A DNA stretch of 64,000 nt from Halarchaeum grantii (GTDB lineage: Archaea; Halobacteriota; Halobacteria; Halobacteriales; Halobacteriaceae): positions 1-64,000 of the forward strand of contig NZ_BMPF01000005.1 in assembly GCF_014647455.2 (NCBI RefSeq). The letters run 5' to 3'. Positions 1 to 8,567 of this stretch are shown here, piece by piece. The notes under the pieces are model-generated. The model did no database searches. It saw nothing but the letters and a program-made list of their open reading frames with translations, and was not told where the DNA came from. Made by a program: the position numbers and the translations under genes. Each line of letters opens with the position of its first letter. Positions within the stretch are counted from its first letter, which is position 1.

Positions 1-52
1 CCGATACTACGAGGGTATCGAGCTCACCGAGGGAGGTGTCGCAGACCGATGA
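1..52 (+). CDS. C-terminal end of a gene cut by the window edge
   Basis: An open frame enters from the left edge (frame of base 2) and stops at TGA 50-52, giving the tail RYYEGIELTEGGVADR. Too little is present to assign a family. Confidence 0.4.
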   Translation, partial: RYYEGIELTEGGVADR

Positions 53-416
53 TCGAGTTAGCGAGTCCACGAATATATCAGCACGATAGATTGAAAGCAG
101 CACAGTCAACGGCTCCTCTCCCGGTCGAGCTAAACTGGGGTGTGAGGCCATGTAAACCGAAGAGACCGAGTATTCGAGGGTCCGTTACAGCAAATCCGAG
201 AAATGGCGTAACACGACAGTGTCGCTCGCAGAATGCTGTACGGCATTTTCACGCCCGTAGAGTCGAACGATCCGGAGGTAGAGGAACGATGTTACGGCAA
301 AAGCCAACTAGAATAGGATGGAGGGTACCCGTTGGGAATGGATGGAGGAGCACGAAACCGCTGGGGTGGAGTTGTTCGAATTCTGAGGGTGGTGTGAGTG
401 TGGGAGATGGTCGGCG

Positions 417-1637
417 ATGAGTGACGAGTTCGGGATCGATCTGGACGACCTGCCGGCGGAGCTCTGTGAGCGCGAGCAGTGGGTGGGGTGGCGGGTGGAG
501 GAGCGTGGTGGGAAGGCGACGAAGGTACCGGTGAATGCGGAGACGGGTGGGTTCGGGTCGGCGACGGATGCGGTCACGTGGACGGACGTGTCGACCGCGG
601 TCAACGCTGCCGAATCGGGCGAAGCGGACGGGGTCGGGTTCGTCTTCACGGATGACGATCCGCTTGTCGGCGTCGACCTAGACGACTGTCGTGACCCGGA
701 GACGGGCGCGGTTGGGGAGGACGCTCGGGATATCGTTGAGCGACTGGACTCGTACACGGAGGTGTCGCCGTCGGGAACCGGCTTCCACGTCCTCGTGGAG
801 GGCGAACTACCGGAGGGGCGGAATCGGCGTGGGAGCGTGGAGTGCTACGAGACGGCACGCTTCTTCACGGTGACCGGCGACCACGTCTCGGAGACACCGA
901 CGCGAATCGCGCGCCGACAGGACGCCCTGCGGGGGATTCATCGTGAGTACGTCCAGCCGGACGACGAAGAGGGATTGACGGACGGCGCCGCGACGGCCAC
1001 AGAGGCACCGGGGGACGCGACGCCGACGAGTGACGTCGGTTTGGAGGACGAGGAGTTGCTGGAGAAGGCGATGGCGGCGTCGAACGGCGGGAAGTTCGAA
1101 CGGTTGTGGAACGGTCGTCTCAGTGGGTACGACAGCCAGTCGGAGGCGGATATGGCGTTCTGCTGTCTGCTCGCGTTCTGGACGGGCGGTGACAAGGCAC
1201 AGATGGATCGGCTCTTCCGCGAGTCGGGGTTGCTGCGTGAGAAGTGGGACGAGGTTCACTACGCGGACGGCTCAACGTATGGAGAGAAGACGATTGAGCG
1301 CGCTGTCCAGCGAACCTCGGAGTTCTACGACCCCGAGACGTCGCAGGCAGCGGATGACGTGGATGGGGACGGTCGGAGCGCGGGGTCGCGTGATGAACGT
1401 AGTGAGGCATACCTCAGAGAGAAGAATCGCGTGTTAGCCGATCGTGTCGAAACGCTCGAAGCGACGCTCGAGGAGAAAGACGACCGGATCGCGGAGTTGG
1501 AAGCGATGGTCAAGCGTCTCGAAAGGGGAGTCGATACGGCAGAGGTGGAGCCAGAGACGGATACAGGGGCGGAGCGTGGTGACGAGTCGGAGTCGTCAGT
1601 GTGGGAGCGAACGAAGGGGTGGTTCGAGTCGGACTGA
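417..1637 (+). CDS. Stand-alone PrimPol-type primase/polymerase (NrS-1 polymerase-like)
   Basis: This 406-residue protein has the core of archaeo-eukaryotic primase-polymerases. A metal-binding VGVDLDD stretch lies at about residues 84-90 and the nucleotide-binding SGTGFH at 119-124, followed by an FFTVTGD strand. Residues about 220-300 resemble the small helical domain that follows the polymerase in phage NrS-1-type enzymes, and residues about 345-385 form a coiled coil (ADRVETLEATLEEKDDRIAE). It probably makes primers or copies DNA for the replicon. No helicase domain follows, unlike most phage primase-helicases, so it would need a partner. The ATG has no strong upstream signal. Bases 4475-4525 carry a copy of its last codons. 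Polymerase activity is inferred from the motifs. Confidence 0.72.
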   Translation: MSDEFGIDLDDLPAELCEREQWVGWRVEERGGKATKVPVNAETGGFGSATDAVTWTDVSTAVNAAESGEADGVGFVFTDDDPLVGVDLDDCRDPETGAVGEDARDIVERLDSYTEVSPSGTGFHVLVEGELPEGRNRRGSVECYETARFFTVTGDHVSETPTRIARRQDALRGIHREYVQPDDEEGLTDGAATATEAPGDATPTSDVGLEDEELLEKAMAASNGGKFERLWNGRLSGYDSQSEADMAFCCLLAFWTGGDKAQMDRLFRESGLLREKWDEVHYADGSTYGEKTIERAVQRTSEFYDPETSQAADDVDGDGRSAGSRDERSEAYLREKNRVLADRVETLEATLEEKDDRIAELEAMVKRLERGVDTAEVEPETDTGAERGDESESSVWERTKGWFESD

Positions 1638-1644
1638 CGACGAT

Positions 1645-2060
1645 CTACTCGGAGCTCTCATCAGGGACAGCCGCAGTGCTACTCTGATCCCCACGGTTCC
1701 GCCAGGATGTCTCGGAGTCGTAGGCTGTGGGGTCACCGCCGAGGTCGGCCGCAAGAACTTGGCAAATCTCTTCGTGCTGCTTCTGGATCCCCCTCGCGGA
1801 CCGCCTCAAGTTCGTCGTCGGTCACTGGCGCCTAGTCCTGTGGCATTCTCAGTACTCAGAGCGGACGTCGGTTTCTTCGGCGGCATCCGTCTCACCATAC
1901 CGGTCGGGTCCGGGCGCTGGACGTCACCACGTGGACGCCACCAGCAAGCGATCCCGCTCGTCTTCCGACGATGAACTATCCCCGCCTCGTGGAGTGGGTC
2001 CAAGTGCTGGCGGGTGGACTCCCGCGAGCACTCGTGGCCGTCTGCTGTGACTTATCCCAA
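1645..2060 (-). pseudogene. Decayed minus-strand gene fragments in a 570-base gap
   Basis: No intact gene lies between 1638 and 2207. On the minus strand one frame reads LGGDPTAYDSETSWRNRG and ends PDESSE at stop 1645-1647. Another reads GETDAAEETDVRSEY and ends near 1849. Both look like acidic haloarchaeal C-termini, but neither has an open upstream frame. They are probably remnants of one or two lost genes. Confidence 0.35.
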
Positions 2061-2207
2061 TCCAAAAAATCACAATCATCAATAAAGTCAGCGCTCTATC
2101 CCGATTAGTGTTCAGATAATACAGACTAAGTTCGGTGGTTGAGCACAACAGACACGCAGGGCGGAGAAGCCACTACGCTCTTGAGGGCTTGCGATACATA
2201 TCTGATA

Positions 2208-3662
2208 ATGCGTTCTCGTCCCCTGCTCGTCGTCGTCATCGCGTTCGCGGTTGTGTTCGCCGGTTGTAGCGGCGCCCCGACGATGAATTCGGGTGGAGAC
2301 ACCCTGACAACCACGACCACGACAGCTGATGCACCAAGTACGACAACCACGGGAACGACCACCGTGGACACCCCGAACGGCACACTCTCCGTTCATGTCA
2401 TCAACGTTGGCCAGTCCGCGAGCATCCTCGTTGTTGGCCCCGACGGCGAGACGATGCTCATCGACACCGGTCACTACTACGACGACGGCGAGTACGTCCT
2501 CTCATATCTCCAAGAGCGCGGTATCACCCGCCTCGATCATCTCGTCACGACCCACAACGACGCCGACCATATCGGAGGGAATGCCGCCGTCATTGAGTAT
2601 TTCGAGACGGAAGGTGACGGAGTGGGCGCGGTGTACGACCCGGGAATCGCGGCGAGTACACAAACCTACCAGGCGTACTTGGACGCCGTCGAACAGTACG
2701 ACGTGACACTCTACGAGGTGCGAGCGGGCGATACACTTCCCTTCGAGGGGGCGAACGTGTCGGTGTTGGGACCGCCCGAACCCTACATCGACGGTGAGGC
2801 GCGCAACGAGAACAGCGTCATCCTCAAACTCGCGTTCGGAGAGTCGAGTTTCCTGCTTACGGGGGACGCCGAAGAAACACAGGAGGAGTGGCTCGTCGAA
2901 GAGTACGGAGAGCAGCTCAACGTGACTGTCCTGAAGGCGGGGCATCACGGGAGTTCCTCCAGTACGAGCCCGGCGCTCCTCGATGTGGCGACCCCGAAGG
3001 TCGTCCCCATCTCGAGTGCCTATGACAGCCAGTACGGCCACCCCCACGAGGAGGTGCTCCAACGCTTGGCCGAGCGGGACATTCCCGCGTACTGGACCGC
3101 GACACACGGCGATCTCGTCTTCACGACCAACGGTTCTGCGGTGACGGTCGCGACCCAGCAGTCGGCGCCGACGGCGCCACTCTCGCTTCGGGACGGAACG
3201 TCGATTGAGCCGAGCGCGAGTGGCGGGGTGGAACGCCGTGCCATCTTCAGCGCGACGGGCGGCGGGACGGCTCCGATCGATTCCTCGCCCCCAGAAACAA
3301 CGACGACAGTCGCTGACGGTGGAACGGACCCGAGCGCACTCATAGCCGCTCAGATTCACGCCGACGCCGAAGGCGACGAGAGTTCCAACCTGAACGACGA
3401 GTACGTCGTCTTCGAGAACACAGGCGAGACGGCCCTCGATATGGGTGGGTGGACGGTTCAGGACGAATCCGGGAAGACCTACACCGTCCCCGATGAGTTC
3501 GTCTTAGATGCCGGCGCGCAGGTGACGTTACACACCGGGAGCGGAAGCGATACGGACCGTGACCTCTACTGGGGCTACGGGAGTGCGGTGTGGAATAACG
3601 GCGGCGATACGGTAATCGTCACAACGGATACGGGCGAGGTCGTCATAGAGGAGACATATTGA
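2208..3662 (+). CDS. Secreted ComEC-type metallo-beta-lactamase lipoprotein with lamin-tail domain
   Basis: The protein starts MRSRPLLVV with a hydrophobic segment and a lipobox ending at Cys20 (VFAGC), so it is probably anchored outside the membrane. A threonine-rich linker follows. The hydrolase domain is of the ComEC/Rec2 C-terminal type: HNDADH at about residues 115-120, LTGDAEE, then GHHGSSSS. The last 110 residues (EYVVFENTGETALDMGGW onwards) form a lamin-tail domain, often found in secreted nucleases. I chose ATG 2208 because it directly precedes the signal sequence; the frame is open upstream to 2139. The stop overlaps the start of the DUF3006 gene (TGATG). An extracellular nuclease or phosphodiesterase is plausible; the substrate is not visible. 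Confidence 0.8.
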   Translation: MRSRPLLVVVIAFAVVFAGCSGAPTMNSGGDTLTTTTTTADAPSTTTTGTTTVDTPNGTLSVHVINVGQSASILVVGPDGETMLIDTGHYYDDGEYVLSYLQERGITRLDHLVTTHNDADHIGGNAAVIEYFETEGDGVGAVYDPGIAASTQTYQAYLDAVEQYDVTLYEVRAGDTLPFEGANVSVLGPPEPYIDGEARNENSVILKLAFGESSFLLTGDAEETQEEWLVEEYGEQLNVTVLKAGHHGSSSSTSPALLDVATPKVVPISSAYDSQYGHPHEEVLQRLAERDIPAYWTATHGDLVFTTNGSAVTVATQQSAPTAPLSLRDGTSIEPSASGGVERRAIFSATGGGTAPIDSSPPETTTTVADGGTDPSALIAAQIHADAEGDESSNLNDEYVVFENTGETALDMGGWTVQDESGKTYTVPDEFVLDAGAQVTLHTGSGSDTDRDLYWGYGSAVWNNGGDTVIVTTDTGEVVIEETY

Positions 3663-3940
3663 TGGACGGAACCTCTATTGGAGTTCTGGACCGCTTTGAA
3701 GGAGACTATGCAGTCCTGGTCGTTCAAGAAGGCGGCCAAGACGTCGGCGATTATCTCGTTGAGGCTGCGGATATTCCTCCCGAGGAGCGTCACGAGGACG
3801 CGGTCTTTGAGGTCCGTATCGAGAACAACGAGATTAGCGACTTGGATTACCTAGCCGAGGAGACCGCCGAACGAGAGACAGATTCACAGGCGCGGTTTGA
3901 CCGGCTCTCGAATCGACTTGGTGACGATTCAGCGGAGTAA
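3662..3940 (+). CDS. DUF3006-family small protein
   Basis: A 92-residue acidic protein with the DUF3006 pattern: an N-terminal beta segment (IGVLDRFEGDYAVLVVQEGG) and a C-terminal helix. DUF3006 genes commonly sit beside ComEC-type metallo-beta-lactamase genes, as here. The ATG overlaps the upstream TGA, so the two genes are very likely translationally coupled. Molecular role unknown. Confidence 0.75.
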   Translation: MDGTSIGVLDRFEGDYAVLVVQEGGQDVGDYLVEAADIPPEERHEDAVFEVRIENNEISDLDYLAEETAERETDSQARFDRLSNRLGDDSAE

Positions 3941-4056
3941 TCAAACACGAGGACCAAAGCGGAGCAGATAGAGTGTCACGAACCCATTATGCGATTTGGC
4001 GGCTGCATCCACAGATTCGACCCGCTGCTGTGAGAATGCGGGGACTCTCTTCCGCA

Positions 4057-4413
4057 GGCTGAGTTCCACAAGTCCGTCCGGGCGTTCGTCATCCGCTCTT
4101 AGGATGAACTCGACGCCCCCGTGGACCCTCTCCTGTTCGGCAGCGTAGCCCGCGGCGAGGCCACCGGGCGAGCAACATCAACCGCTTGGTCGTCGTGGGA
4201 AGAGAGAAGGCGCGAGCGCGGTGGGCCGTGCAGTTGATCATGAGTGATCTTGAGGAGACGAAGCTCGACTGGAACTGGTACACGTTCGAGACACTGGTCG
4301 AATCGACCGACAGTACGCGGCGTATCGGCGACCGACTCCGCCAGCAGTTCGACGACAGGATCACATTCGTGGGCTTCGACGAGCTGACGACTCCCGGCAG
4401 AAGTGTACGCTGA
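4057..4413 (+). pseudogene. Broken minimal nucleotidyltransferase (MNT) gene
   Basis: The frame reads AEFHKSVRAFVIRS, an in-frame stop, then DELDAPVDPLLFGSVARGEATG, which is the start of the MNT motif GSxxRG. A frameshift near 4173 then gives INRLVVVG and a continuation to the stop at 4411-4413 (ESTDSTRRIGDRLRQQF). The second catalytic aspartate of the usual SDIDL appears as N or is lost. With one internal stop and one frameshift the gene is almost certainly inactive. MNT proteins are usually antitoxins of HEPN toxins; no HEPN partner is visible. Confidence 0.5.
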
Positions 4414-4474
4414 TGGAGAATAGTGCTGTCGTGCCTGTGCTGGAGGCAGCTGAGGCAGATGGGGAAGCAGCGTC

Positions 4475-4525
4475 GGGGCGTCGTCGGTGTGGGGACGGAC
4501 GAAGAACTGGTTCGAGTCAGACTGA
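4475..4525 (+). pseudogene. Duplicated C-terminal tail of the PrimPol gene
   Basis: The frame ending at TGA 4523-4525 reads GASSVWGRTKNWFESD and a stop, almost the same as the end of the gene at 417-1637 (ESSVWERTKGWFESD). This is a remnant of a second primase copy or a recombination scar. Confidence 0.55.
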
Positions 4526-4552
4526 TTTACTACCCCCGACATAGAGATGATT

Positions 4553-4570
4553 ATTTTCCTCGGAGAAAAT
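4553..4570. promoter_or_regulatory. AT-rich palindrome upstream of the 4601 regulator gene
   Basis: ATTTTCCTCGGAGAAAAT is an 18-base near-perfect palindrome lying 31-48 bases before the ATG at 4601. Because that gene encodes a winged-helix protein, an autoregulatory operator is a reasonable guess. Confidence 0.4.
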
Positions 4571-4600
4571 ATTATCTTTTCGGGTCGTGTAGTGGGTGGT

Positions 4601-5140
4601 ATGACTGACTCGAGCGAAGAGGGGGACGAACCAGCGTACGTGTCGCGGTGGAAGGCAGCGACGACGGGGTTCGACCGGGTGCAGTCGGTCGCGTCGTCGC
4701 TCGAAGAACCGCGAACGGCGGGCTGGATCGCCGACGAGGCGTACGTCTCGGAGCCGACGACGCGTGACCATCTCGAGCGACTCGTCGATCTCGGTGTGCT
4801 CGTCGTCGACGACACGGGGCGCGGGAAGACGTACTATCCGGATCCGGTCTACACGCGACTGACGGCGATCCAAGAACTCGTCGCGGAGAACTCGGAGACG
4901 GAACTCACCGAGCAGGCGATAGATATCCAGGCGGATATCACGGCGTGGACGGAGGACTACGACGTCGAGACGCCACGTGAACTCCGCGCGTCGGTGACAG
5001 ACGACGTCAGCCTCGAGGAGGCTGACGAACGTCTCCGGGTCGCGGCGGACTGGGAGTCCGCACGGTACCAGCTGTCGCTCCTCCGGGACGCGATCGACCA
5101 CTACGACACCTATACTGGACGGCCCTCGGCATCTGTATGA
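4601..5140 (+). CDS. Winged-helix regulator, probable antitoxin-like partner
   Basis: A 179-residue protein with an N-terminal winged helix: helices around RVQSVASSLEEPRTAGWIADEAYVSEPTTR in spirit, a recognition helix near TRDHLERLVDLGVL, and a wing at VDDTGRGKTYY. It fits a haloarchaeal family I recall as DUF7342. The start is ATG 4601, right after an AT-rich palindrome. The end overlaps the ATG of the next gene by four bases, so the two are one operon. Such regulator plus small-protein pairs in haloarchaea often behave like toxin-antitoxin modules, but that is inference. Confidence 0.65.
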   Translation: MTDSSEEGDEPAYVSRWKAATTGFDRVQSVASSLEEPRTAGWIADEAYVSEPTTRDHLERLVDLGVLVVDDTGRGKTYYPDPVYTRLTAIQELVAENSETELTEQAIDIQADITAWTEDYDVETPRELRASVTDDVSLEEADERLRVAADWESARYQLSLLRDAIDHYDTYTGRPSASV

Positions 5141-5694
5141 CCGCTGACGAGGAGGACGATCACGTCGCACACCCCGATCTGGACGGGTTGTTCGACCGTC
5201 ACTCGCGACGGCCGGATGGAGGTCGTGACACATCGCGAGTGGACGTCGAGAAACGCCATCGGATCCTGCGATCACTCCGCGAGCAACTCGAACGACACCC
5301 TAGCGTTGTCGGCGCTCGCGGAAGTCCGGACGGCCGATACGCCGAGATTACGGCCGACGTGACTCCGGCAGACTTCGGCCGCGACGCAGCGTCGGCATCG
5401 TTACGTGTGTCCTGGCAGCCGAATCCACGCTTCCCACCAGGAACGAGCCTCGAGAACCGCCGCCGGACGTCACTAACGTCGAACTTCACCATCCACTATC
5501 AGGAGTCGTCGGAATTCGATTGTGGCGTCCATCTCGAGCCGAATCCACACGCCGAGGGCCACCTCCACTATCAAGAGCGTGCATCGCCCGACGACGAGTA
5601 CGACTACGATGCGATGTCACTCGAGGCAACGTCGCCTGTCGGCGTGCTCTGGGAAGTTCTCGAACTGATCGCGGATCGTCTCCGCGACGAATAG
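5137..5694 (+). CDS. Unknown protein paired with a winged-helix regulator (possible toxin)
   Basis: A 185-residue protein I do not recognise with certainty. The N-terminus is charged (RILRSLREQLERHP). The C-terminal half has a beta-rich stretch (TSNFTIHYQESSEFDCG, then HAEGHLHYQER) and a final amphipathic helix. The His/Tyr-rich strand pattern is loosely like TumE-type toxins, but I cannot show this. It overlaps the regulator gene by four bases, which argues for a two-gene module. Confidence 0.5.
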   Translation: MTADEEDDHVAHPDLDGLFDRHSRRPDGGRDTSRVDVEKRHRILRSLREQLERHPSVVGARGSPDGRYAEITADVTPADFGRDAASASLRVSWQPNPRFPPGTSLENRRRTSLTSNFTIHYQESSEFDCGVHLEPNPHAEGHLHYQERASPDDEYDYDAMSLEATSPVGVLWEVLELIADRLRDE

Positions 5695-5786
5695 TACACC
5701 TCACTGCTGGCTAGTCGCACCGTCAATCGGGTTTGTCGCCCCCAGGAGGGCTGGAGGGGTAGTAGAATGCCTCTTCACAGTCATCC

Positions 5787-6209
5787 ATGTACACAGACGA
5801 CGAGCGACGTGGCCGACGACGTCCCGACACAGAGCTGGAAACCGAACGACGCCCGCGAACACCACTGCAACTCCACGTTCCCAACGACGTCGGGGGATTC
5901 GCGATCCGACGGTTCGTCGAAGGGATCATCTCGACGCTGAAACGCTCGCCAGTCGGCGTCGAGTACACGTCGACGACGCTTCTCGGCGTGAAGCAAACAC
6001 AGTACATCGCGCAGGGGGATGGAGCGGTGTTCCAGAAGCGGCTGTACGACCCACGACTCGGGTGGCGGGAGACGTCCGTCCGCCAACTCACAGTCCAAGA
6101 CGACCTCGTCGCGCGACTCACGCTTGATCGGCCTACTGAGGACGGCCAGTGGGCGCGACGCCGCGACGTGTGTCGGGTTCGCCCCGTGGACGTCCTCCGG
6201 AATCGCTAG
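5787..6209 (+). CDS. Hypothetical plasmid protein with GTTTGTC leader
   Basis: A 140-residue basic protein of unknown family. The N-terminus is Arg-rich; the middle reads FAIRRFVEGIISTLKRSPVG and then strands such as QTQYIAQGDGAVFQKRLYD. There is no transmembrane segment or metal motif. The ATG lies 56 bases after a GTTTGTC leader element (5731), the same spacing as several other genes in this replicon, which supports both the start and joint regulation. Confidence 0.5.
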   Translation: MYTDDERRGRRRPDTELETERRPRTPLQLHVPNDVGGFAIRRFVEGIISTLKRSPVGVEYTSTTLLGVKQTQYIAQGDGAVFQKRLYDPRLGWRETSVRQLTVQDDLVARLTLDRPTEDGQWARRRDVCRVRPVDVLRNR

Positions 6210-6216
6210 ACGGATT

Positions 6217-6257
6217 TTAACCAACAAGCTACGGACTATCGCCGGCGTGTTGGTTAA
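6217..6257. promoter_or_regulatory. Inverted-repeat promoter element, copy A
   Basis: TTAACCAACA (6217-6226) and TGTTGGTTAA (6248-6257) form a perfect 10-base inverted repeat with a 21-base spacer. It follows the 5787 gene and lies 89 bases before the ATG at 6346. Copies recur at 34113, 36962, 44025, 46790 and 50797. Confidence 0.7.
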
Positions 6258-6345
6258 AGGCGAAAGCTGCGCGGAAGATGTCGTTGTTGGTGGGAAGGTT
6301 CACAAGCGACGCAGTCGTCCAGTCGTCTACGCCCATCACGTCCCA

Positions 6346-6606
6346 ATGACGCGATTCTCTGACCCATCCGATCCACGACCACCACTCCCGGAGTGGGTGC
6401 AGGAGGCCTACCAGATTCTCCGCGACGCTGCCGATGGCTCACAGAGCGACTTCACCTACGAGGAGGCTTACGCGCTCCTTGAGGAGGACGACACGTTTTC
6501 CGCCGAACACAGCGATAGTGAGTACGCCGTCGAGCGACTGCTGAATCGTGGCTATCTCTACGAAGCGAATGGTACGCTCCGCGTCACCGAAGTCACACTC
6601 GACTGA
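6346..6606 (+). CDS. Small acidic hypothetical protein
   Basis: An 86-residue protein beginning MTRFSDPSDPRPPLPEW. It looks like a compact winged-helix-type fold (YEEAYALLEEDD, then YAVERLLNRGYLYEANGTLRV), a pattern common in small haloarchaeal plasmid proteins. The frame is open far upstream, but ATG 6346 is where the composition becomes protein-like, and copy A of the inverted-repeat promoter lies just before it. Function unknown. Confidence 0.55.
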   Translation: MTRFSDPSDPRPPLPEWVQEAYQILRDAADGSQSDFTYEEAYALLEEDDTFSAEHSDSEYAVERLLNRGYLYEANGTLRVTEVTLD

Positions 6607-6620
6607 GGAGACACACCATC

Positions 6621-6669
6621 GTTGGTTAAGACGTGGTGGCGGTGTGCGATGACCGCCGTCGGGTTTGTC
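6621..6669 (+). promoter_or_regulatory. Half-site of the promoter repeat plus GTTTGTC leader
   Basis: GTTGGTTAA at 6621-6629 matches the right arm of the repeated promoter, but no left arm is present. GTTTGTC follows at 6663, 58 bases before the ATG at 6721. This is the only copy that seems to have only one arm. Confidence 0.5.
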
Positions 6670-6720
6670 GGCACCAGAGAGCGCTGCGGCGCACACACCA
6701 CGCGTCGCGAGTTTTCACCG

Positions 6721-7005
6721 ATGACTCGACCCGATCGATACGACGACACGAGTGACGATGCGGAACGCTTCGAACGCGAGCAACTCGTCCGCGACCACGA
6801 TTGTGAACTTCGAACAGACGACCTTACGGAGTCAGACGCTCGCGAACTGATCGCCGACCTCCTTGAGGACGACGTTGTAGTGGCGGTGCCGACTGAGCAC
6901 GTGCTCGTCCACGCGCCGACGAACGCCGTTTTCGACAACATCGTCCAACTCGCGGTCTACCACCGTGGCTGGGAGGCGGGTCGCGACGACGAGGGTGGTG
7001 CGTGA
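6721..7005 (+). CDS. Small hypothetical protein, first of a two-gene pair
   Basis: A 94-residue acidic protein (MTRPDRYDDTSDDAERFERE). The middle carries an ESDARELIADLLEDD helix and a VVVAVPTEHVLVHAP strand pair. No family is recognised. ATG 6721 sits 58 bases after the leader element. The stop overlaps the ATG of the zinc-finger gene at 7005, so the two are probably co-translated. Confidence 0.5.
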   Translation: MTRPDRYDDTSDDAERFEREQLVRDHDCELRTDDLTESDARELIADLLEDDVVVAVPTEHVLVHAPTNAVFDNIVQLAVYHRGWEAGRDDEGGA

Positions 7006-7335
7006 TGCAGCAGACACTTGAGGGCTGTGCGTTCTGCGATGCGGGCCCGGAGGTCCGTCTCGGCCCAAGCAGGTTCGTGGGGGAAAGACGAGCTCATCAC
7101 CCATCCGATCTGTGTGGAGTGCGCGCTCCGCGAACAGCCTGACCCGGACGATGCACATCGATTCGCGTGTGACGGCTGTGGGTGTCTTGTCGACGCTGTC
7201 GCCGCCCTCACTCGGTATCGCGTCCAACTCGGCCATCTCGAAGGCACGCTCCATCTCTGCGCTCGCTGTAGTCCGGATGGGCCCGCGACCGACTGGACGC
7301 ACGACCTCGAAGCACATCTCGTCCGCGACGCCTAA
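7005..7335 (+). pseudogene. Cysteine-rich zinc-finger protein broken by one extra G
   Basis: From ATG 7005 the frame reads MQQTLEGCAFCDAGPEV and would end early. The good continuation, GKDELITHPICVECALREQ and on to HLVRDA, lies in the next frame. Dropping one G from the run at 7079-7083 joins them into a protein of about 109 residues with paired CxxC motifs (CAFC, CVEC, CDGCGC, CARC), a typical small zinc-binding protein. The break is in a homopolymer, so a sequencing error is as likely as a real mutation. Confidence 0.6.
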
Positions 7336-7428
7336 GTGGGCGACAGTCAGATCTGTCTGGTGAGGGGGCGCAAGGCGACGCCGGCCCTCGAGAGAAACAA
7401 CTATTGATTACTGGATGAACTTTCTCGT

Positions 7429-7830
7429 GTGAGCGGCGACATCGTCTATCCGTCCGTGGGGTTGGTCATCGACCTCCACGAGCAGGTCGTCGCAGAAGGA
7501 GACGTTACGGAACCAGGCGTTCGATCGAAGAACGCTGTCGAATCGGCACTGCAGTACATCTCGGAAGGATTCTTCGGGGAGGTCCCTGAGACGATACACG
7601 AGAAGGCCGTCCACCTGATGCGGTTGCTTGTCGCCGAGCATCCGTTCGTCGACGGGAACAAACGGACTGCGCTCCGAACGGTTGTTGTCTTCTACATGCT
7701 GAACGACTATACGTTCGAGTACGGTGACGAGGTCCGTGCGCTCCTCCATCGATTCGCGACCACGCAAGCAGACATCGACATCGAAACCGCGGTCATCTAC
7801 TTCCGCGCATGTACTCGGCGCAACCGATAA
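7429..7830 (+). CDS. doc: Doc/Fic-family toxin
   Basis: A 133-residue protein with the Fic-fold active-site motif HPFVDGNKR at about residues 71-79, matching the Doc consensus. Doc toxins modify elongation factor Tu with phosphate and stop translation; in archaea the target is not established. The start is GTG 7429 (MSGDIVYPSVG). No classical Phd antitoxin lies upstream, but a 56-residue acidic protein follows at 7860 and could be the antitoxin in reversed order. Confidence 0.8.
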   Translation: MSGDIVYPSVGLVIDLHEQVVAEGDVTEPGVRSKNAVESALQYISEGFFGEVPETIHEKAVHLMRLLVAEHPFVDGNKRTALRTVVVFYMLNDYTFEYGDEVRALLHRFATTQADIDIETAVIYFRACTRRNR

Positions 7831-7859
7831 ATCCCCACACCATATATGAGTGACTAGAG

Positions 7860-8030
7860 ATGGCGTCCAGTAGTGATTCCTCGGCGTCGGTCGACGACGA
7901 AGTCCAGCAGCTCTACGAGCGCTACCAGGCGGCGGAGAGTGAGGAGGAACGCCACGAGATCGCGCTCGAGATGGGCAAGCTCGATGGACGCCGTCATGCC
8001 GAGATTTACGACGCCTTAGAAGACGAATGA
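7860..8030 (+). CDS. Small acidic protein, candidate antitoxin of the Doc toxin
   Basis: A 56-residue ORF starting MASSSDSSASVDDEV, with a single long charged helix (QQLYERYQAAESEEERHEIA) and the end RRHAEIYDALEDE. It starts 29 bases after the Doc stop on the same strand. An acidic helical protein next to an orphan Doc toxin is a natural antitoxin candidate, but the sequence matches no antitoxin family I know. Confidence 0.5.
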   Translation: MASSSDSSASVDDEVQQLYERYQAAESEEERHEIALEMGKLDGRRHAEIYDALEDE

Positions 8031-8092
8031 TACAATGCGACTCATCTGAGTGTACTATCCACACAGAGCCGTACCCAACCGACTGAAGGCGA

Positions 8093-8482
8093 TCAGGCGG
8101 GAAAATGCGATTCGAGGCGGAGCTTCGCCTCACGTAGTTCACGCAGGCGCCGCGTGACAGCGCGCCACCCACTCAGCCGATCAGAGGCCTCGTTGAGGTC
8201 GTCGTAGTCGACGTCCGCGAGTACGACCGCACCTGGTGAAGACGCCTCGAAGGACGCAGCGAGCTTGCGTTCCCGTTCTCGGTACTCCTCAATCGTGTCC
8301 GCGATTGCCCCGGAGGTCTCGAACTCCCGTGTGAGTTCGGTGACGTGCCGGAACTCGAAGGACGCCTCGTTGCGCACGAAGAGCGCAGGGTTGTCCGCGA
8401 CCTTCTCGAGGACGAGTCTCGGTGACTTCACCACCGAGTGAGCGAACCCCGAGTACCCAATGGTCCACAGTCCGAGCCCCAT
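8093..8482 (-). CDS. Hypothetical protein with helical C-terminus
   Basis: A 129-residue protein, MGLGLWTIGYSGFAHSV onwards. The first part is hydrophobic; the rest is charged and helical (ADTIEEYRERERKLAAS, then RRLRELREAKLRLESHF). The frame stays open upstream (TIRNRYQEQIEA) without an obvious start codon, so the N-terminus may be truncated or lie upstream. It is divergent from the regulator at 8568. Function unknown. Confidence 0.4.
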   Translation of the reverse strand: MGLGLWTIGYSGFAHSVVKSPRLVLEKVADNPALFVRNEASFEFRHVTELTREFETSGAIADTIEEYRERERKLAASFEASSPGAVVLADVDYDDLNEASDRLSGWRAVTRRLRELREAKLRLESHFPA

Positions 8483-8567
8483 CGCTTCGATCTGCTCTTG
8501 GTAGCGATTGCGGATGGTGACCCAAAGATTTTACTGATTCGCTGTAAACTGTAATCAAGAACGAATC

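Larger units (their letters stand above)
3941..4600. other. Gene-poor stretch holding two decayed fragments
   Basis: These 660 bases hold no intact gene. A broken nucleotidyltransferase (about 4057-4413) and the tail of a second primase copy (4475-4525) are described separately, as is a palindrome before the next gene. Nothing else is evident. Confidence 0.5.
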
